This document shows positions 46,802-58,446 of a stretch of DNA of 64,000 nt, in pieces. The notes beneath the pieces are model-generated. The model was not told the origin of the DNA, did not search any database, and saw nothing but the letters and a program-made list of their open reading frames with translations. Origin of the DNA: Coriolopsis trogii. Its lineage: Eukaryota > Basidiomycota > Agaricomycetes > Polyporales > Polyporaceae. Numbering within the stretch: the stretch's first letter is position 1; each line of letters opens with the position of its first letter. Made by a program: the position numbers and the translations under genes. The stretch covers positions 620,001-684,000 of the forward strand of contig JAHYIO010000001.1 in the NCBI GenBank assembly GCA_020543525.1. Reading direction: 5' to 3'.

Positions 46802-47909
46802 ATGACATTTGCTCTCAAACAATCTACTCTGAAGAATATATCCTCTTGCTTGAGATCTCAGGTTCCATCACTAAAGAGACATGCTCGTCGTCTGCATCCG
46901 TTAGCAACCGACTGGAGTGGAGTAGGACATGCGCATCCTGTCACGGCAAATCTGGTGCCCATTGTGATAGAACAAACGGTGAGTCAAGCTCTATCTTCTG
47001 AGCAACAGAAACTTGAGCACGTATTGCAGGGACGAGGGGAACGGAGCTATGATATCTTCTCGCGCTTGTTGAGAGAGCGAGTAATCATGTTGTATGGACC
47101 GGTGAGTCGCGTCTGGGACATTGCTTCGTCTTGGCTCATTCATGTAGATACGAGACACAGACTCGGCTTTGACCGTAGCGCAACTGCTCTTTTTGGAGGC
47201 CGAAGAGACGTCTAAACCGATCCATGTGTACATTAACTCCCCGGGCGGCAGTGTGACCGCTGGATTGGCGATTTACGACACAGTGAGTCCCTTTGCTTCA
47301 TGAGCTATCTGCAAAGTTGAGCATTGGCAAAACAGATGCAATACGTGTCCTCTCCCATACACACCTACTGCGTTGGGCAAGCTTGCTCCATGGGTTCATT
47401 ACTGCTTGCGGCCGGAGAAAAGGGCAAGAGACACGCTCTGCCCCACTCTAGCATCATGATTCATCGTGCGTCCCCGTGTCCGCTGTAATATGCAAACCCT
47501 CTGACTTACTATATGCGCCATGTATGCGCCATGCAGAGCCTTCTGGCGGTGCCTCTGGCCAAGCTAGCGATATCGCCATACATGCGAAAGAGATTCTGCG
47601 TGTGCGCGAAGTCCTCACTGGCATCTACCAGAAGCACTGTGGTCGCGAAGGTGAGACGGTGCAGGAAGGGTTGGATCGCTTCCGTGAGTATCATAACTCG
47701 ATTGTCTCTTATTTGCGATGACATTGACCGCATTCAATGACCACAGAAACTGCTCTCGAGCGCGACTACTTTATGACGGGTGAGACTTCCATCGTTACAT
47801 GTGTTGCCATACCCTGTGCTGAGGCTCCTCTTTCCCAGCCGAGGAAGCTCTACAGTTCGGTATTGTAGACAGAGTACTAGAACGCCGACCGAAGATGGAG
47901 AGTGTATAG
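46802..47909 (+). CDS. CLPP: Mitochondrial ATP-dependent Clp protease proteolytic subunit
   Basis: ClpP is the serine peptidase barrel that degrades proteins in the mitochondrial matrix, fed by a ClpX-type unfoldase. Seven exons are read: 46802-46978, 47030-47101, 47148-47282, 47336-47465, 47537-47683, 47747-47779 and 47839-47909. The first encodes a basic presequence ([20 protein letters not shown]) fitting mitochondrial import. Conserved parts are [27 protein letters not shown], the nucleophile segment [14 protein letters not shown] (Ser), [20 protein letters not shown] (His) and ALERDYFMT (Asp). The usual GQAASMGS has Cys at the residue before Ser here. Length, about 255 residues, is normal. 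All junctions obey GT..AG and keep frame, so the model is firm. Confidence 0.95.
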
Positions 47910-50900
47910 TCGGGAGCATGTGCGTCATACATGACCTTTCCTTGCTGCTATGTGCATACCTTGCCGGACATCAACGTCTTTCATTTGTTGTGGTATTCTC
48001 GTGAGTTAAGGTTCGCTTTCCAAGGATGCACTGATCGCTGCCTTAAGTCCGTCCATTCTCCCTTGGGAGGACATCAGAAGACAGTGCCCGGGCAAGGGGT
48101 GGGACTCTGACTGCTGGGTGCGGCCTCTTTGTCGGCTTCCTCAATTCGGAGCCGTCCGCAAGTCCTCAGAAGAGCGCTGTCTCCTGGCAGCATCAGGGAA
48201 CTCGCGGGCTCCCGAGTGCCTGCAAGCCTCCTGCACGTTATCCGCGGCCCTGTGTGCGCTTGCGAAGTTCTATTCTGACCGTCGGAGTCAGAGGTATCTT
48301 CCGAACCGACTACACTCCTCGGGGATTGACCGGAGTTGGATTGCGAGGACACATCACCCGCCCAAGGTCAGGCTCACTTCCTACCGAGCACAAGTTCCGC
48401 AGGCGAAGGATGGCATAGAATGTGATCAACACCGCCGGTTCGGTTCGAGCTCTGCACACCGCCAAAAGCATGACACTGTGGCCGAGAGCGCCCGAGTCGC
48501 ACGCACAGATCCGCGCGGTCCCAAAAGGTCGAGGGTAAGTGCCTCCCAGAGTCCCGCACTGTCCTGTACACGCTCTAATGCGATCTTCACGGGGTTGGAG
48601 CCTGGAAGCCCGTGTGAGGAGGAGGAAGCGCGTTCGAAGTGCGCGGGCTCCCACAGTCACAGTGGCAGGGATGTGAACATGGATGGGCGGGGGTGTGTGC
48701 ACTCCATGTGTTCCTGGTGTGTCAGGGACTCGGCTCAGAATGGGTAGCCGAATGCTCAAGGTCGACGAGTTGGCGGAATGTTCTTGGCGTCAGGAAGTAT
48801 CTCAGCACGGTGAGAGCCTAGTTCATAGATATTCTTGTTGGACAGGTTCTCATGCTCAGAAGATGGACAGATGCAGCTAAGGCTGCTTAGCATGCTATTT
48901 ACTGGTACCGCCAAAGTATGGAGGCTGTTTGTGCGTCCACTATATATCCCGAAACGGCGAGCTAACGTCCGCGACGCGCCAGAATGAGGGAACGAACAGC
49001 TGACCGCTCTCGGATGGTGGTACCCAGTATGCTGGCTCGATAGATCTATTGAGTTCAGTCTGGGAAGTGCGCACCGGAAACGAGGTGAGGAGCTGCTTTG
49101 CGCCGCTTCCTCGGAACGGTGACGGTGGTGTGCATCGATGCCTTCTGTGTCAGGTTTGGCAACGGTGTCCCGCCGAGTCGCCATTTAGGCGTGGCAAGCT
49201 ACTTCCATATCCCGTGTCATTGACATCGATGAACGTCCATCCGCCAGCACTGTGGCGCACCGGCTGCGAACGTGACGAGGTCGGAGTCGGGCGAGCGACG
49301 GCCCCCAGTATGCTCGGCTGCAGCATATCGGGTAGTGGTACACTCACTCTTAGCCTCGGTTATCAAGAAATTCGTAACGGAAGGTCGGACGCTCCTCGCA
49401 ATTCAGAGTGCCCTAGCTGACCCCTTCTCTAAAACCATTCTAACTCGACATCGCTGCCTCGTCATGTGACCATCGATACGTCGCGCAGGCTCTGCCGGGG
49501 TGGAGGTTGATTTTCTTCTTTCTGAGGCGAGGCAAGGATGGTTGGTCCTAGAGCTTCCGAGTCTTTCGGGCGATGGGACGGGTGATGTCGCCGACTACGC
49601 ATTGAATGCCATTCACTAACGATGCTTCCCCCACGGCATCTTGCCATCTCCAAGGACGATCTCTGACGCGAGACACCCCTCGGGTGCCACCGAAGGTGAA
49701 TGCATGTGGACGTGCCGAAGGGACTGGCCCGGCACTGCGTACAGCACTTGTCATGTTATCGCTGTCAGGCCCATACAGTCCCTGTTGACCCAAATGAGCT
49801 CGGAGACGGTTGGCTTCTGGCGCTGAAGATGCTAATCTATCCTACAATGCGGTATGTCCTTCGCTCATCGCTGATTCAGAAGTGTCTCTTATCGGGTTAA
49901 AGGGGCTACCGTAGGGTCGTGATCTGCGCGCTCCAGGGCCTGTGCCATTCCTGTGATGCCACATGGTCGGTGCGGGGTTCTTTGGGATATTCCTCAACCC
50001 CATCCTTCGCCAAACTATCTGACAGATTCTCCCTCGGCGGCTATGTCTACGTGAGTACTTCGGTTGCTGAGGGACTTCTCTCCACTCTATTTCCCCTTTC
50101 GCATGCGCCTCGTGTATATTTAACTGGGCTTACATACGTGGGTCAGGTCTGTCCGGCTTTGCGTCCGCAGGTTGCGCGGCTCGCCTGCAGCCTCTTCTCT
50201 TCCGTCACACATTGCATTCTCCAAGGACATGGACTCATCGGACCCATTACGCGAGGCCGCCGCTGGAAAATTTGGAGGCGTCAACATGCTCCTTCTCTCC
50301 TCCCGGTATCGGAAGTAACGTGAGTAGCCGCTAGCCGAAGAGCTTCCCTATCCTCGCTGTAAGTGCGACGTCGCATTATGGTTTCTCTACGCGATCTAGG
50401 CGACCTGCTCCGCGAACTCACATCGCCATGATGCTTGGCGCGCCAGGGCGACTGCCGGCCAACGCTCTGCGTCCGAGCCGGACCCATGATTGACAGCGAG
50501 CCAAACAGCAGGCACCTGCGCGCATCATCATGTACCGTCATGCCCGCCGCCTGACGTTCGTCAGCAGCCCTGAATTCATCGGAGACAACCCACGACGCAC
50601 GACGTCGGACTCTGTTGGAGGTTCCGTGACTGCCAATCGGAGGACATATGCCACCGGCACGATGGAGCAGCGGGCTTCCTCAAAGAGGCGCGAAGCGTGC
50701 TTATGCTTTCATTCAGGCGGGGGATGCATCCCAGGCGGCACTGAGCCATCCCGACGGGTCCTTCCATGCTGCCTACTTGGGTGTTCCAGGGGCGTTCACG
50801 GACGTTCCCACTACGCGCGGCGATGTCCACGTTGTGTGACGTGGATAGAAGCCCTCGCTAGCTGGACGGTTCCCAGGGCTCGCGACGCGCATCTTCGCAT

Positions 50901-52077
50901 GCCTCCGGTGGCTGGAAGCTGCGTTGTCTTGGAATGCACCTTACGCGGGATGCTCTTGCCCGCGTTCGCTCTCGGTTCGAACGGGGCAGGAGGATCGCGA
51001 TCTACGTCCGGTGCCGGCCCGATGTCCTCTGACCCAACCGCTGTTCTGTCCCAAGGACGCTGGTACTCGTGCGAAGGACGCCCGATGGGGTCCCATTGGC
51101 TAGCTGGGAGCTCGATGCGCAGTCTCCACACAGGCTCGTATCATCGGACGACGTGTACATAATAACTCAGAGTACATCGTCTTCTGAATACCTTCTCCTC
51201 TTTGATCAAACACCTGCATCGATGATTCGGCCATTCCCTCTAACGCTCGCCATAATTGGCGTTGGGATCATGCGCGCATGTGTTATTAGGGTGTCATAAC
51301 GGGTTTACGAACGCACGCGCAGGGCAACTGATCAGTCCAGGCGCGGTCCGGGGCCAGTTATCACGCTATTTATACCCCGATTAGCCAACACCCATGTATC
51401 GTCTTATCCACAAAGAAGAACCATCGTATCGCCAAGGCTGTGGTGAGTGAATGAAGCGCATGTACTCGCAGTGTCGCGCCCTTCGGGTTCATCAAATTGA
51501 ATAGGACGAGGACGCACCCTTGGACGACCGTTCACCGTAGGCGGCGTCACCACAACAGCGGTCCCGCCCCTCAAGGTCTCCCACCGTAAAAGAGCAGCCA
51601 AGTGCCCCGGCGGCGGCGGCGGCCAGCGACTCTGGACGTTGTGCCTGTGACTTTCGAGCGTCTGTGATAGACCAGGTGATTGAGGGGGCAACCGCCAAGC
51701 ACTTGAAGCCGAGCGCTCCCGTTGCCTTTTCTATGCATGGACGGGCATCTGGGACCCGCTCTCCCTCTGGGCAGAGGCGCGACCCAAAGTGCCGGTCGAG
51801 CTTGGGGGCGAGGACCCCTGAGCTCGACGACGTCGGTAGGATCGGTGGCGTTTCATGCGTCATGCGAGTTGGACTAGGGGGCGCCAGTGCGAGCCTGTCG
51901 GGCCATATTAGGATTAACCCTCGGGGGCTGCCAACATGGGGCATATATTAGCAAGCACGGCTGCCAATGGCGACGGCGAACGGGTGCACTGACGGTTGCG
52001 TGCAGTGGAATGCTTGGATGGAACGGACTGGAACGTCGCCCGAGTGACTGTTGCACGGGAGAAGGGGCGCTCGGCTG
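47910..52077. other. 4.2-kb region without an assigned gene
   Basis: There are many short open frames on both strands, for example 48118-48747 and 50530-51162 on the plus strand, with no recognisable domain or consistent exon pattern. It is GC-rich in parts (51.5-51.9 kb). It could hold decayed copies of neighbouring genes or lineage-specific genes. Confidence 0.45.
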
Positions 52078-52084
52078 TATATAT
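52078..52084 (+). promoter_or_regulatory. TATA box of first DUF6534 gene
   Basis: TATATAT lies 56 bp upstream of the chosen ATG at 52140. The tandem copy has its TATA box at almost the same distance. Confidence 0.6.
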
Positions 52085-52139
52085 GCCAGCGAGGAGCAGG
52101 TCGGTTTCGCCTTCTTGCTTCGGGGCCTTTTCGTCCAGG

Positions 52140-54392
52140 ATGCCTTCGTCCGCTCTTTTTGCTTCTCGGGATGGTACGCTGGTCGGTGCGACTGCCAACG
52201 GCAGTGTCGTCGAAACCGCGGTTTACAATCACCCGCCGCCGCCCGTGCTTCTGGGCGGCCTCATTGCACTCTTGTGAGCGTCCAGGTTCTCGCTTGAGGG
52301 AATGGTGTTCACGGGTGTCCTCGTAGTCTTTCGGGGGTGGTGTTCATGCAAGTGGTACTATACTTTCAAATATACCCCACGGATCGATTACGAACGAAGA
52401 GCATCGTACGTACCCTCTATCATCCCTCGGTGCTATGTGCCTGACTGATCTCTTTCGTGCAGGTAGTTGCTGTTTGGTGGGTCTTTCGTGAGACTTGGTG
52501 GCAGACGGTCACTGACGAACACACAGGATGCTCGATATCGTGCATTCAGCGCTAGTCTGTACAGCGAACTGGGAGAACCTGATTGTGGAGTACGGGAATT
52601 ACAGTACGCTGGATGCTATTCAGTGGTAAGTTTTCCTTGCATCTTCTCGTGTGCGAAAGTGAACTGAAATTCTCGCAGGTCTATATCGGTTCGTGTTTTA
52701 TACACTACTCAGTGTTTTCGCACTTTACTGACGGACATTGCGCGGCATCATCGCAGCTGACAATCGCGTTCACCGTAAGTCCTTCCTACAGTATGTGGTA
52801 TAAGCTTTGCCCTCATTACTCGTGCACACGGGCAGGCGATAACAACCACAATCGTACATTGGTGCGTGATCCCGCTCGGGACGAGAGCGACGTATTGACG
52901 GGGGAGTTTACTACAGCTTCTTTATCCATCGCATATGGAAGCGTGAGTCTCCATGCTCTCTGCCACGGCCCATTCTCACCTCGTTACCAGTGAGCCGCGG
53001 GAACTGGTGGATTACTCTACCATTGGTACGCTGTGCGTCGTTCCGGGCAGGAGAATTCTAACACCTCTTGTCAACAGTACCTGGTTGCTCTGCTACGCAC
53101 CGGTAAGCACGGCTTTTCGATGACCGACGACTATTATGCTGATGTGTCTTTTGTCTTCAGCATCGGCTTTCGGTATGCCTTCCCTGTTTGCTGTGAAATC
53201 TAGACTTTGACTGACTGTCGCCTCAGTCACGACTGCAGAAATGTGCGTAGGCCATGCTGAACACCAACGGTAGTATCAACCCTAACGGTCCTCGTTTGTA
53301 AGGCTTCGCCTCAAGAGCTACGTGCTCTTCATACAGGAATTCAGCGTGCGTGGATGACATCGTCCGATCTGACGCTCCAACTCACGAAGCATGTTTCGGC
53401 CAGTATATATTCACCCTCGGGCTGGCGCTCTCTGCCTCCCTCGATGTATTCATCACGTCTGTTCTGTGTTACTATATTCGGCGAGGCCGTCCGGGATTTG
53501 CACGGTGAGCTCGACTCTGATTTGTGGAGGTTGCCGTCGTTCTCATCGTTGGCACGTAGGGTGAATCACACCATCGACGCTCTCACTCTGTATATCGTGG
53601 AAAATGGCATGCTCACCTGGTGCGTTCCCTGTCGTCCCCAGACGATGGCATGCATTGACCCTCGCGCATACAGTATCGCTACGTTGCTCTCTCTTTTCTT
53701 CGTTCGTCCATCCCGTATCACCTGAAAGCGTTGGCGACACTTGCTGACGGGCGTGCGACCCTAGTGGCTATTTATGCGTCGCAATTTCGCATTTCTTGGA
53801 TTACACCTTGCTATCAACAAACGTACGTGCCAGATTCAGCCCGAGTCGACGTCATGACGCAAATCTTGCACGTTCTTTGGCAGTCTATGCCAACTCACTA
53901 CTCGCAAGGTGAGCGGCCACTGCGCCCGACGTCCCGTGAACGTCGCTGATGGATGCGTCCACAGTCTGAACGCGCGCAAGTCTCTCGCGAGCAGGATGGC
54001 GGGATCTACGGGCGAGCGCTATCCGCTCCCTGTCATGCTGCACAATCCAACGACCGATCCTCGGACCTTTGTGAGTCTCGCCCCCCGAGTCCGACGCGGG
54101 CCGAGTTCTCACGCACACTCCCTGTCAGACGCGTGGACACGGAGAGGGCGCTGCCGGCGCCAAGGTGAGTGTCTTGCGCCGCATCTCGGGGGGAGTCGCC
54201 GCTGACGAGACGAGGGGCCGGCAGCCGTTGCATGTCACCATCGACGTCGAGTGCACGATCCAGCACGACGGCACGACCGAGATCGCCAGCGCGCCGGGCT
54301 CGGACGCGGACGTGAACATCATCCACAACGAGTTCGACGCGCCTCACAAGTCTGGTGGCGACTTGATGACGGACGTCAAGACCCGTCCGTAG
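52140..54392 (+). CDS. DUF6534 seven-helix membrane protein, copy 1
   Basis: A multi-pass membrane protein of a family widely expanded in agaricomycetes. Its function is unknown. ATG 52140 starts MPSSALFASRDGTLVGATAN. Helix landmarks appear exon by exon: VLLGGLIALLLSGVVFMQVV, then YFQIYPTDRLRTKSIV, VWMLDIVHSALV, CFFIHRIWKLSRGNWWITL, YIFTLGLALSASLDVFITSV, NHTIDALTLYIVENGMLT and FAFLGLHLAINK. LYANSLLASLNARKSL gives the family signature LYxNSxLAxLNxR. The soluble tail is long and ends in MTDVKTRP, with TAG at 54390-54392. The coding sequence is cut into about 16 small exons, several under 50 nt (for example 53241-53251 region and FFIHRIWK), all with good GT..AG and phase. It is likely functional. 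Confidence 0.85.
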
Positions 54393-55141
54393 TGGATTGG
54401 TCGGGCCTCTTGTTCCCGACCGTCCCCGGACTGGCTCACTGTGCGTAGCGGGAGCCTGGGTGCCGTCGGGTTAGATGGTTTGATTCTGCGCTGGAGACCT
54501 GCGGGACTTGTGCTCTCTTTGTACTCGCTACCAGATGTCATCAAAGATGTGTCCATCGTCGTCGCTGCGTTCTGTCCAAAACCTCGCTAGAAATCATCGA
54601 TGGCGTTGCTCGGGCTACAGTCATAGAGGGATGCTCCTAGGGATGGTTTGTGGATGCCCGGTGAAGGAAGACCTCATCCCTGCCAACGCGCATGGAGTGG
54701 TGCTCGACGTATGTAGCTCATGGCAAGCGTCCACTATGCTGCTCTAGATCTATCACGCATCTCGCAGACAGACACTTAAGGTGAGTATGTAGAGACTGGC
54801 CAATACGTGTCCAGCGATCATTGCGAAAGATTCCTTCACCTGCCCAAGGTTCACTTTGCCATCCAGGCGCTCAATCTGAACGCCGGACATGAGTGCTCCC
54901 GCGGAGTGCCGTACCATGCTACGCCGCTGAACAGAAGGAAAATTTTCTCGTTGAATGGCCAACTCTGCGGCGGAAGACTGTGTGTTCTGCGTGTTGACCC
55001 GATGACAGGGAAGATATCACTGTGGATGGAAAGGGCTGATAACAAACTCACAATGACCGCCTCCATGATATGCTCAGCGAACATCCGGTGATACATCACG
55101 TCCAAAGGGGAGACAGACGGATTGAATCCTGCTTATCCTGG
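54393..55141. other. Spacer between tandem DUF6534 genes
   Basis: 749 bp with short frames only. It contains the 3' end of copy 1 and the promoter of copy 2. Confidence 0.55.
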
Positions 55142-55148
55142 TATAAAG
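55142..55148 (+). promoter_or_regulatory. TATA box of second DUF6534 gene
   Basis: TATAAAG lies 60 bp upstream of the ATG at 55208. Confidence 0.65.
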
Positions 55149-55207
55149 TGTAGCACGGGTGTTCGGCATCCAACAGATCGCCGCGTCCCCTCGAAAGGTA
55201 TACCAAC

Positions 55208-57202
55208 ATGGGCTCAGCATATCTATCCGTTCTCGAGGACGGCAACCCAGAGCGGCAGAGCCTGTACCACACTTCGGGGGCTGTGCTTCTCGGAGGCATG
55301 ATTGCGTTGTTGTGAGTGCAGTCATTCCTCGACTCGCATGGAGCAGCTCACTGGTAATTCTTGACGTGGCACCGCATCTCGGCTTGTCTGGGGCGGTCTT
55401 CATGCAAGCCGTCTTGTATGGGCAAAGGTATCAAACCGATCCTGCGAAGACAAAGTGCATGGTGCGTTCAAGCCGTCGGCCACACGAGCATGGCGGGGCC
55501 GCACGGAACTGAGCAAGCGCATGCCCGAAAATAGGTCGTCCTGATATGGACCCTCGACCTTGTCCATTCGGCCATGGTCCTCACTGCGAATTGGCAGAAC
55601 CTGATAGTGAGCTTCGGCCGATACGATAAATTGGACTACATCACTTGGTGAGATACCCTGATGTCTCGCTCCGAACGCGCCTCTGAAGACGCAACCCCCT
55701 TCCATTCCGCAGGTCAATCGCGGTGAGTTCAGAAGAATGAGTCGGACAGCGAACATCAGCCTCACCGAGTCGTGCATTCCTGCAGGTCACCGTCGCTCTC
55801 ACGGTGAGCCTTTCAGAGCATTCGTGTCGGCGGCGATACTCATCCAATGGGATGACCAGGCGACGACTACCTTTCTCGTGCATTGGTGGGTCTCCTCTCC
55901 CTATCAGGCGCCGCCTCACAAGACACCGCGAGTGAACTGAGAGTGTGCTTCTCGCAGCTTCTTTTCTCACCGGATCCATACGCGTAAGGGTCGCTGGAGT
56001 TCGCCGCGCTGGATCGCACTGACAGGCCTGTGGTGAGCAGTCAGTCGTGGGAACTGGTACATCACCGTGCCGCTGGTATGTAGCATCTCAGAGGCCGAGA
56101 TACTCTTGCGGGGCGCTGACACCGTTGGGAGTAGGTCACGTTGGCTTGTGTTCGATTGGGTAAGTTTGGTCCGCCTCATTGCGGGTGACATGTGATCACG
56201 CCCGTGCTTGTAGTTGCTGCAACAGGTGAGTGGTCGTCGACGCTTCTCGGTTTGACCCAAGTGACAGTATGCGCATAGTATCTACTGCAGAGATGTGAGT
56301 GTTGTCGGGTGGGAATCCATATCACTGGACTGACCTTCTCAATCCACTCAAGGATACGACTGGAAAGCTATATACAATTCGTCAAGAGATACGATGTGGG
56401 TCTATCATTCCTCGCGCTGAGCATGTTCAGTACGTGTTCACGCTGGGGCTTTCCGCATCCACGAGCCTCGACATCTTGATCACAGGTGCTCTATGTCATT
56501 ACCTCCGACAGCGCAAGAGCGGTCTGGCCAGGTCGGTTGAGCATGTCTTGCCGTTGCGGCGAGCCCATGACTGACAACCTATGCAGAATGGATCGCATCA
56601 TCGACTTGCTGACGCTCTACACAGTGGAAAACGGGATGCTCACCTGGTATGGGCACGTCATCGGGCTGCTTGAGCGTACTGACAGTGCACGCCCGTCTTG
56701 CGCAGTGTCACGACTGTGGTATCCCTGATCTGCGTACGTCCCAGAACGGCAGCCCGTTTCCCATCCGGGCTGATTGCCTCCGTCTCTCCGGCCCCTCAGT
56801 GGGTGAAGATGCCGCAGAACCTCATATTCCTCGGCCTCCACCTCGCGATCAGCAAACGTGAGTGGTCACCGGCCTCGACCCGCCTGAGAACGCGAAGCGC
56901 GATCGGTAGCGGCTGACCAAACTCGTTCACGCAGTCTATGCGAACTCGTTCATGGCGAGGTGCTTCTCCTATTGAACGTTCGCTCCGTCCCGGGTAGACC
57001 ACTGACGGACGTGTCTGCGTGCCGCAGCTTGAATGCGCGAAAGTCGCTCTCCAGCAGGTCCGAGGGGTCCGGGAACAGTGAGGGCTATCCCATGCCCGTG
57101 GTCTTTCCCAGCATGTACAGTCCGCGCAGCCCGCAGACCCCGTGGTCGGTAAGTTCACGAGAGTCCTCGGGGCTTACGCACCGTATACTGCAGGATAGCT
57201 GA
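55208..57202 (+). CDS. DUF6534 seven-helix membrane protein, copy 2
   Basis: A tandem paralogue of the gene at 52140-54392 with the same exon layout. ATG 55208 starts MGSAYLSVLEDGNPERQSLY. Landmarks are VLLGGMIALL, LSGAVFMQAVLYGQRY, VVLIWTLDLVHSAMVLTANW, RLSRGNWYITVPL, YVFTLGLSASTSLDILITGA, DRIIDLLTLYTVENGMLT, LIFLGLHLAISK, LYANSFMA and SLNARKSLSSR. It ends at TGA 57200-57202 after a much shorter tail than copy 1. At the first intron the acceptor expected by comparison with copy 1 has CG instead of AG. The nearest AG upstream would leave a 35-nt intron and a 12-residue in-frame insertion. Otherwise all junctions look normal. It may be functional or newly damaged at that site. Confidence 0.8.
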
Positions 57203-58031
57203 CGTACAGGCACATGCGGTCCGGGCTGTAACGTTGCACTTTCCGTAACCCGATGATCTTGACAGCCCCGCGCACGATCGACGCCGGCCCCTGGCAAGGT
57301 TAGTTTCGTTGTTGAACGAGAGGCGAAAAGCTCATGGGTAGCGCCCAGCGACTGGAGGTTGGCATTGATATCGAACAAACTGTTCATCGAGAGACACTCC
57401 GACAGTCCCGGGAAGCTGTAGGCGAAACTTGTGCGATCACGCCTGTGAACACGAGCGACGTGCTCAACGACGTCAAAGCATTGTAAGTCAAGCAGATGGT
57501 AATAGAAACTCTTGATCCTGAAGTTGGGACAGCGACTGAGAGGGTTTGGTCGTCTCTTGGTGGCGCCCAAGGTGTCCCGCAAAATCGCCGCAATAGGACA
57601 GTCGGCATTGCATTCTTGTAGGGGATGTATTCGTCGGATTGCGTGTAAACTCGTGTTAGTAACATATTTCCAAAGCGTGTCAACGGCATGCAACAAACAG
57701 GCGATCCCGTTACGGTTCAACCGTATTCTCACCATCACTGACGTGTTCCAGACACGTCAGTGCTATCTGGCAGTTGCTGTGCGCAGACCGACAAGCGGGC
57801 CAGTGGAATAGACACCAAATGAATGAACCCGTAGAGAATACAAATGGAATAGATCGAGATCTAATGGAACCCGCACCAGAGCATACACGCGTGACGTTGT
57901 CGCATCGCACCCAAAAGTCCGTCATGGCCACAGCCAGCAATACAGGCAAGCCGTCTGCGTGCTGAGCTGGCAAAGAAGCGGAAAAGAGAGAGGCGGCAGT
58001 GGAAATAATGGGAACCCTCCCCACATTAATG
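57203..58031. other. Intergenic, no gene recognised
   Basis: 829 bp between the convergent DUF6534 copy 2 and the SERF gene. A minus-strand frame of 217 codons covers 57085-57738, but it overlaps the coding exons of copy 2 in part and has no motif, so it is treated as chance. Confidence 0.5.
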
Positions 58032-58446
58032 TTATTTCTTGCCACCTCCATTCGCCGCCGCCGCCGCCTGCTCCTCCTTTTTCTACGCGGCCGTGAGGAA
58101 AGGAAGACGCGGCGATGATTGTTAGATACTGACCTTCTGCTTCTCCCGCAAAGCCGCAGCATCCCTGTCACGAATAAATATATGAGTATTTCCAACCGGG
58201 ACGAAGACGCAGGAGTGATAGATGAAGACCAGGATACGCTGACACACTCACTTCTCTCTTCGCTGCTGCAGCGTGGTGGCACTCTCCTTCTTGGCCTTGG
58301 CCTGGGCTTGAAGTTTCTTCTGCGCCTTGAGGCGGTCCATTTCCCGCTGGTTACCGCCTACATTATGGCGAAGGGTGGGTTTGGACGAGTTCTGCAGTGA
58401 ATCGAGGCAGCACAAGGACGACGAGGTGCGGTCACTTACGAGTCAT
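58032..58446 (-). CDS. SERF/4F5-family small protein
   Basis: A short, highly charged protein of the SERF family, whose animal members modify protein aggregation; the role in fungi is unclear. Four exons are read on the minus strand: 58440-58446, 58252-58357, 58134-58164 and 58032-58082. They give the canonical MTRGNQREMDRLKAQKKLQA, then AKAKKESATTLQQRREKDAA and an Ala/Gly/Lys tail NGGGKK, with TAA at 58032-58034. The total is about 64 residues, normal for the family. The first exon holds only ATGACTC (7 nt), so the start depends on splicing. All donors and acceptors are canonical. Confidence 0.92.

Noticed and set aside
57085..57738. 217-codon minus-strand frame
   Set aside because: It runs over the final coding exons of DUF6534 copy 2 in antisense and has no motif.
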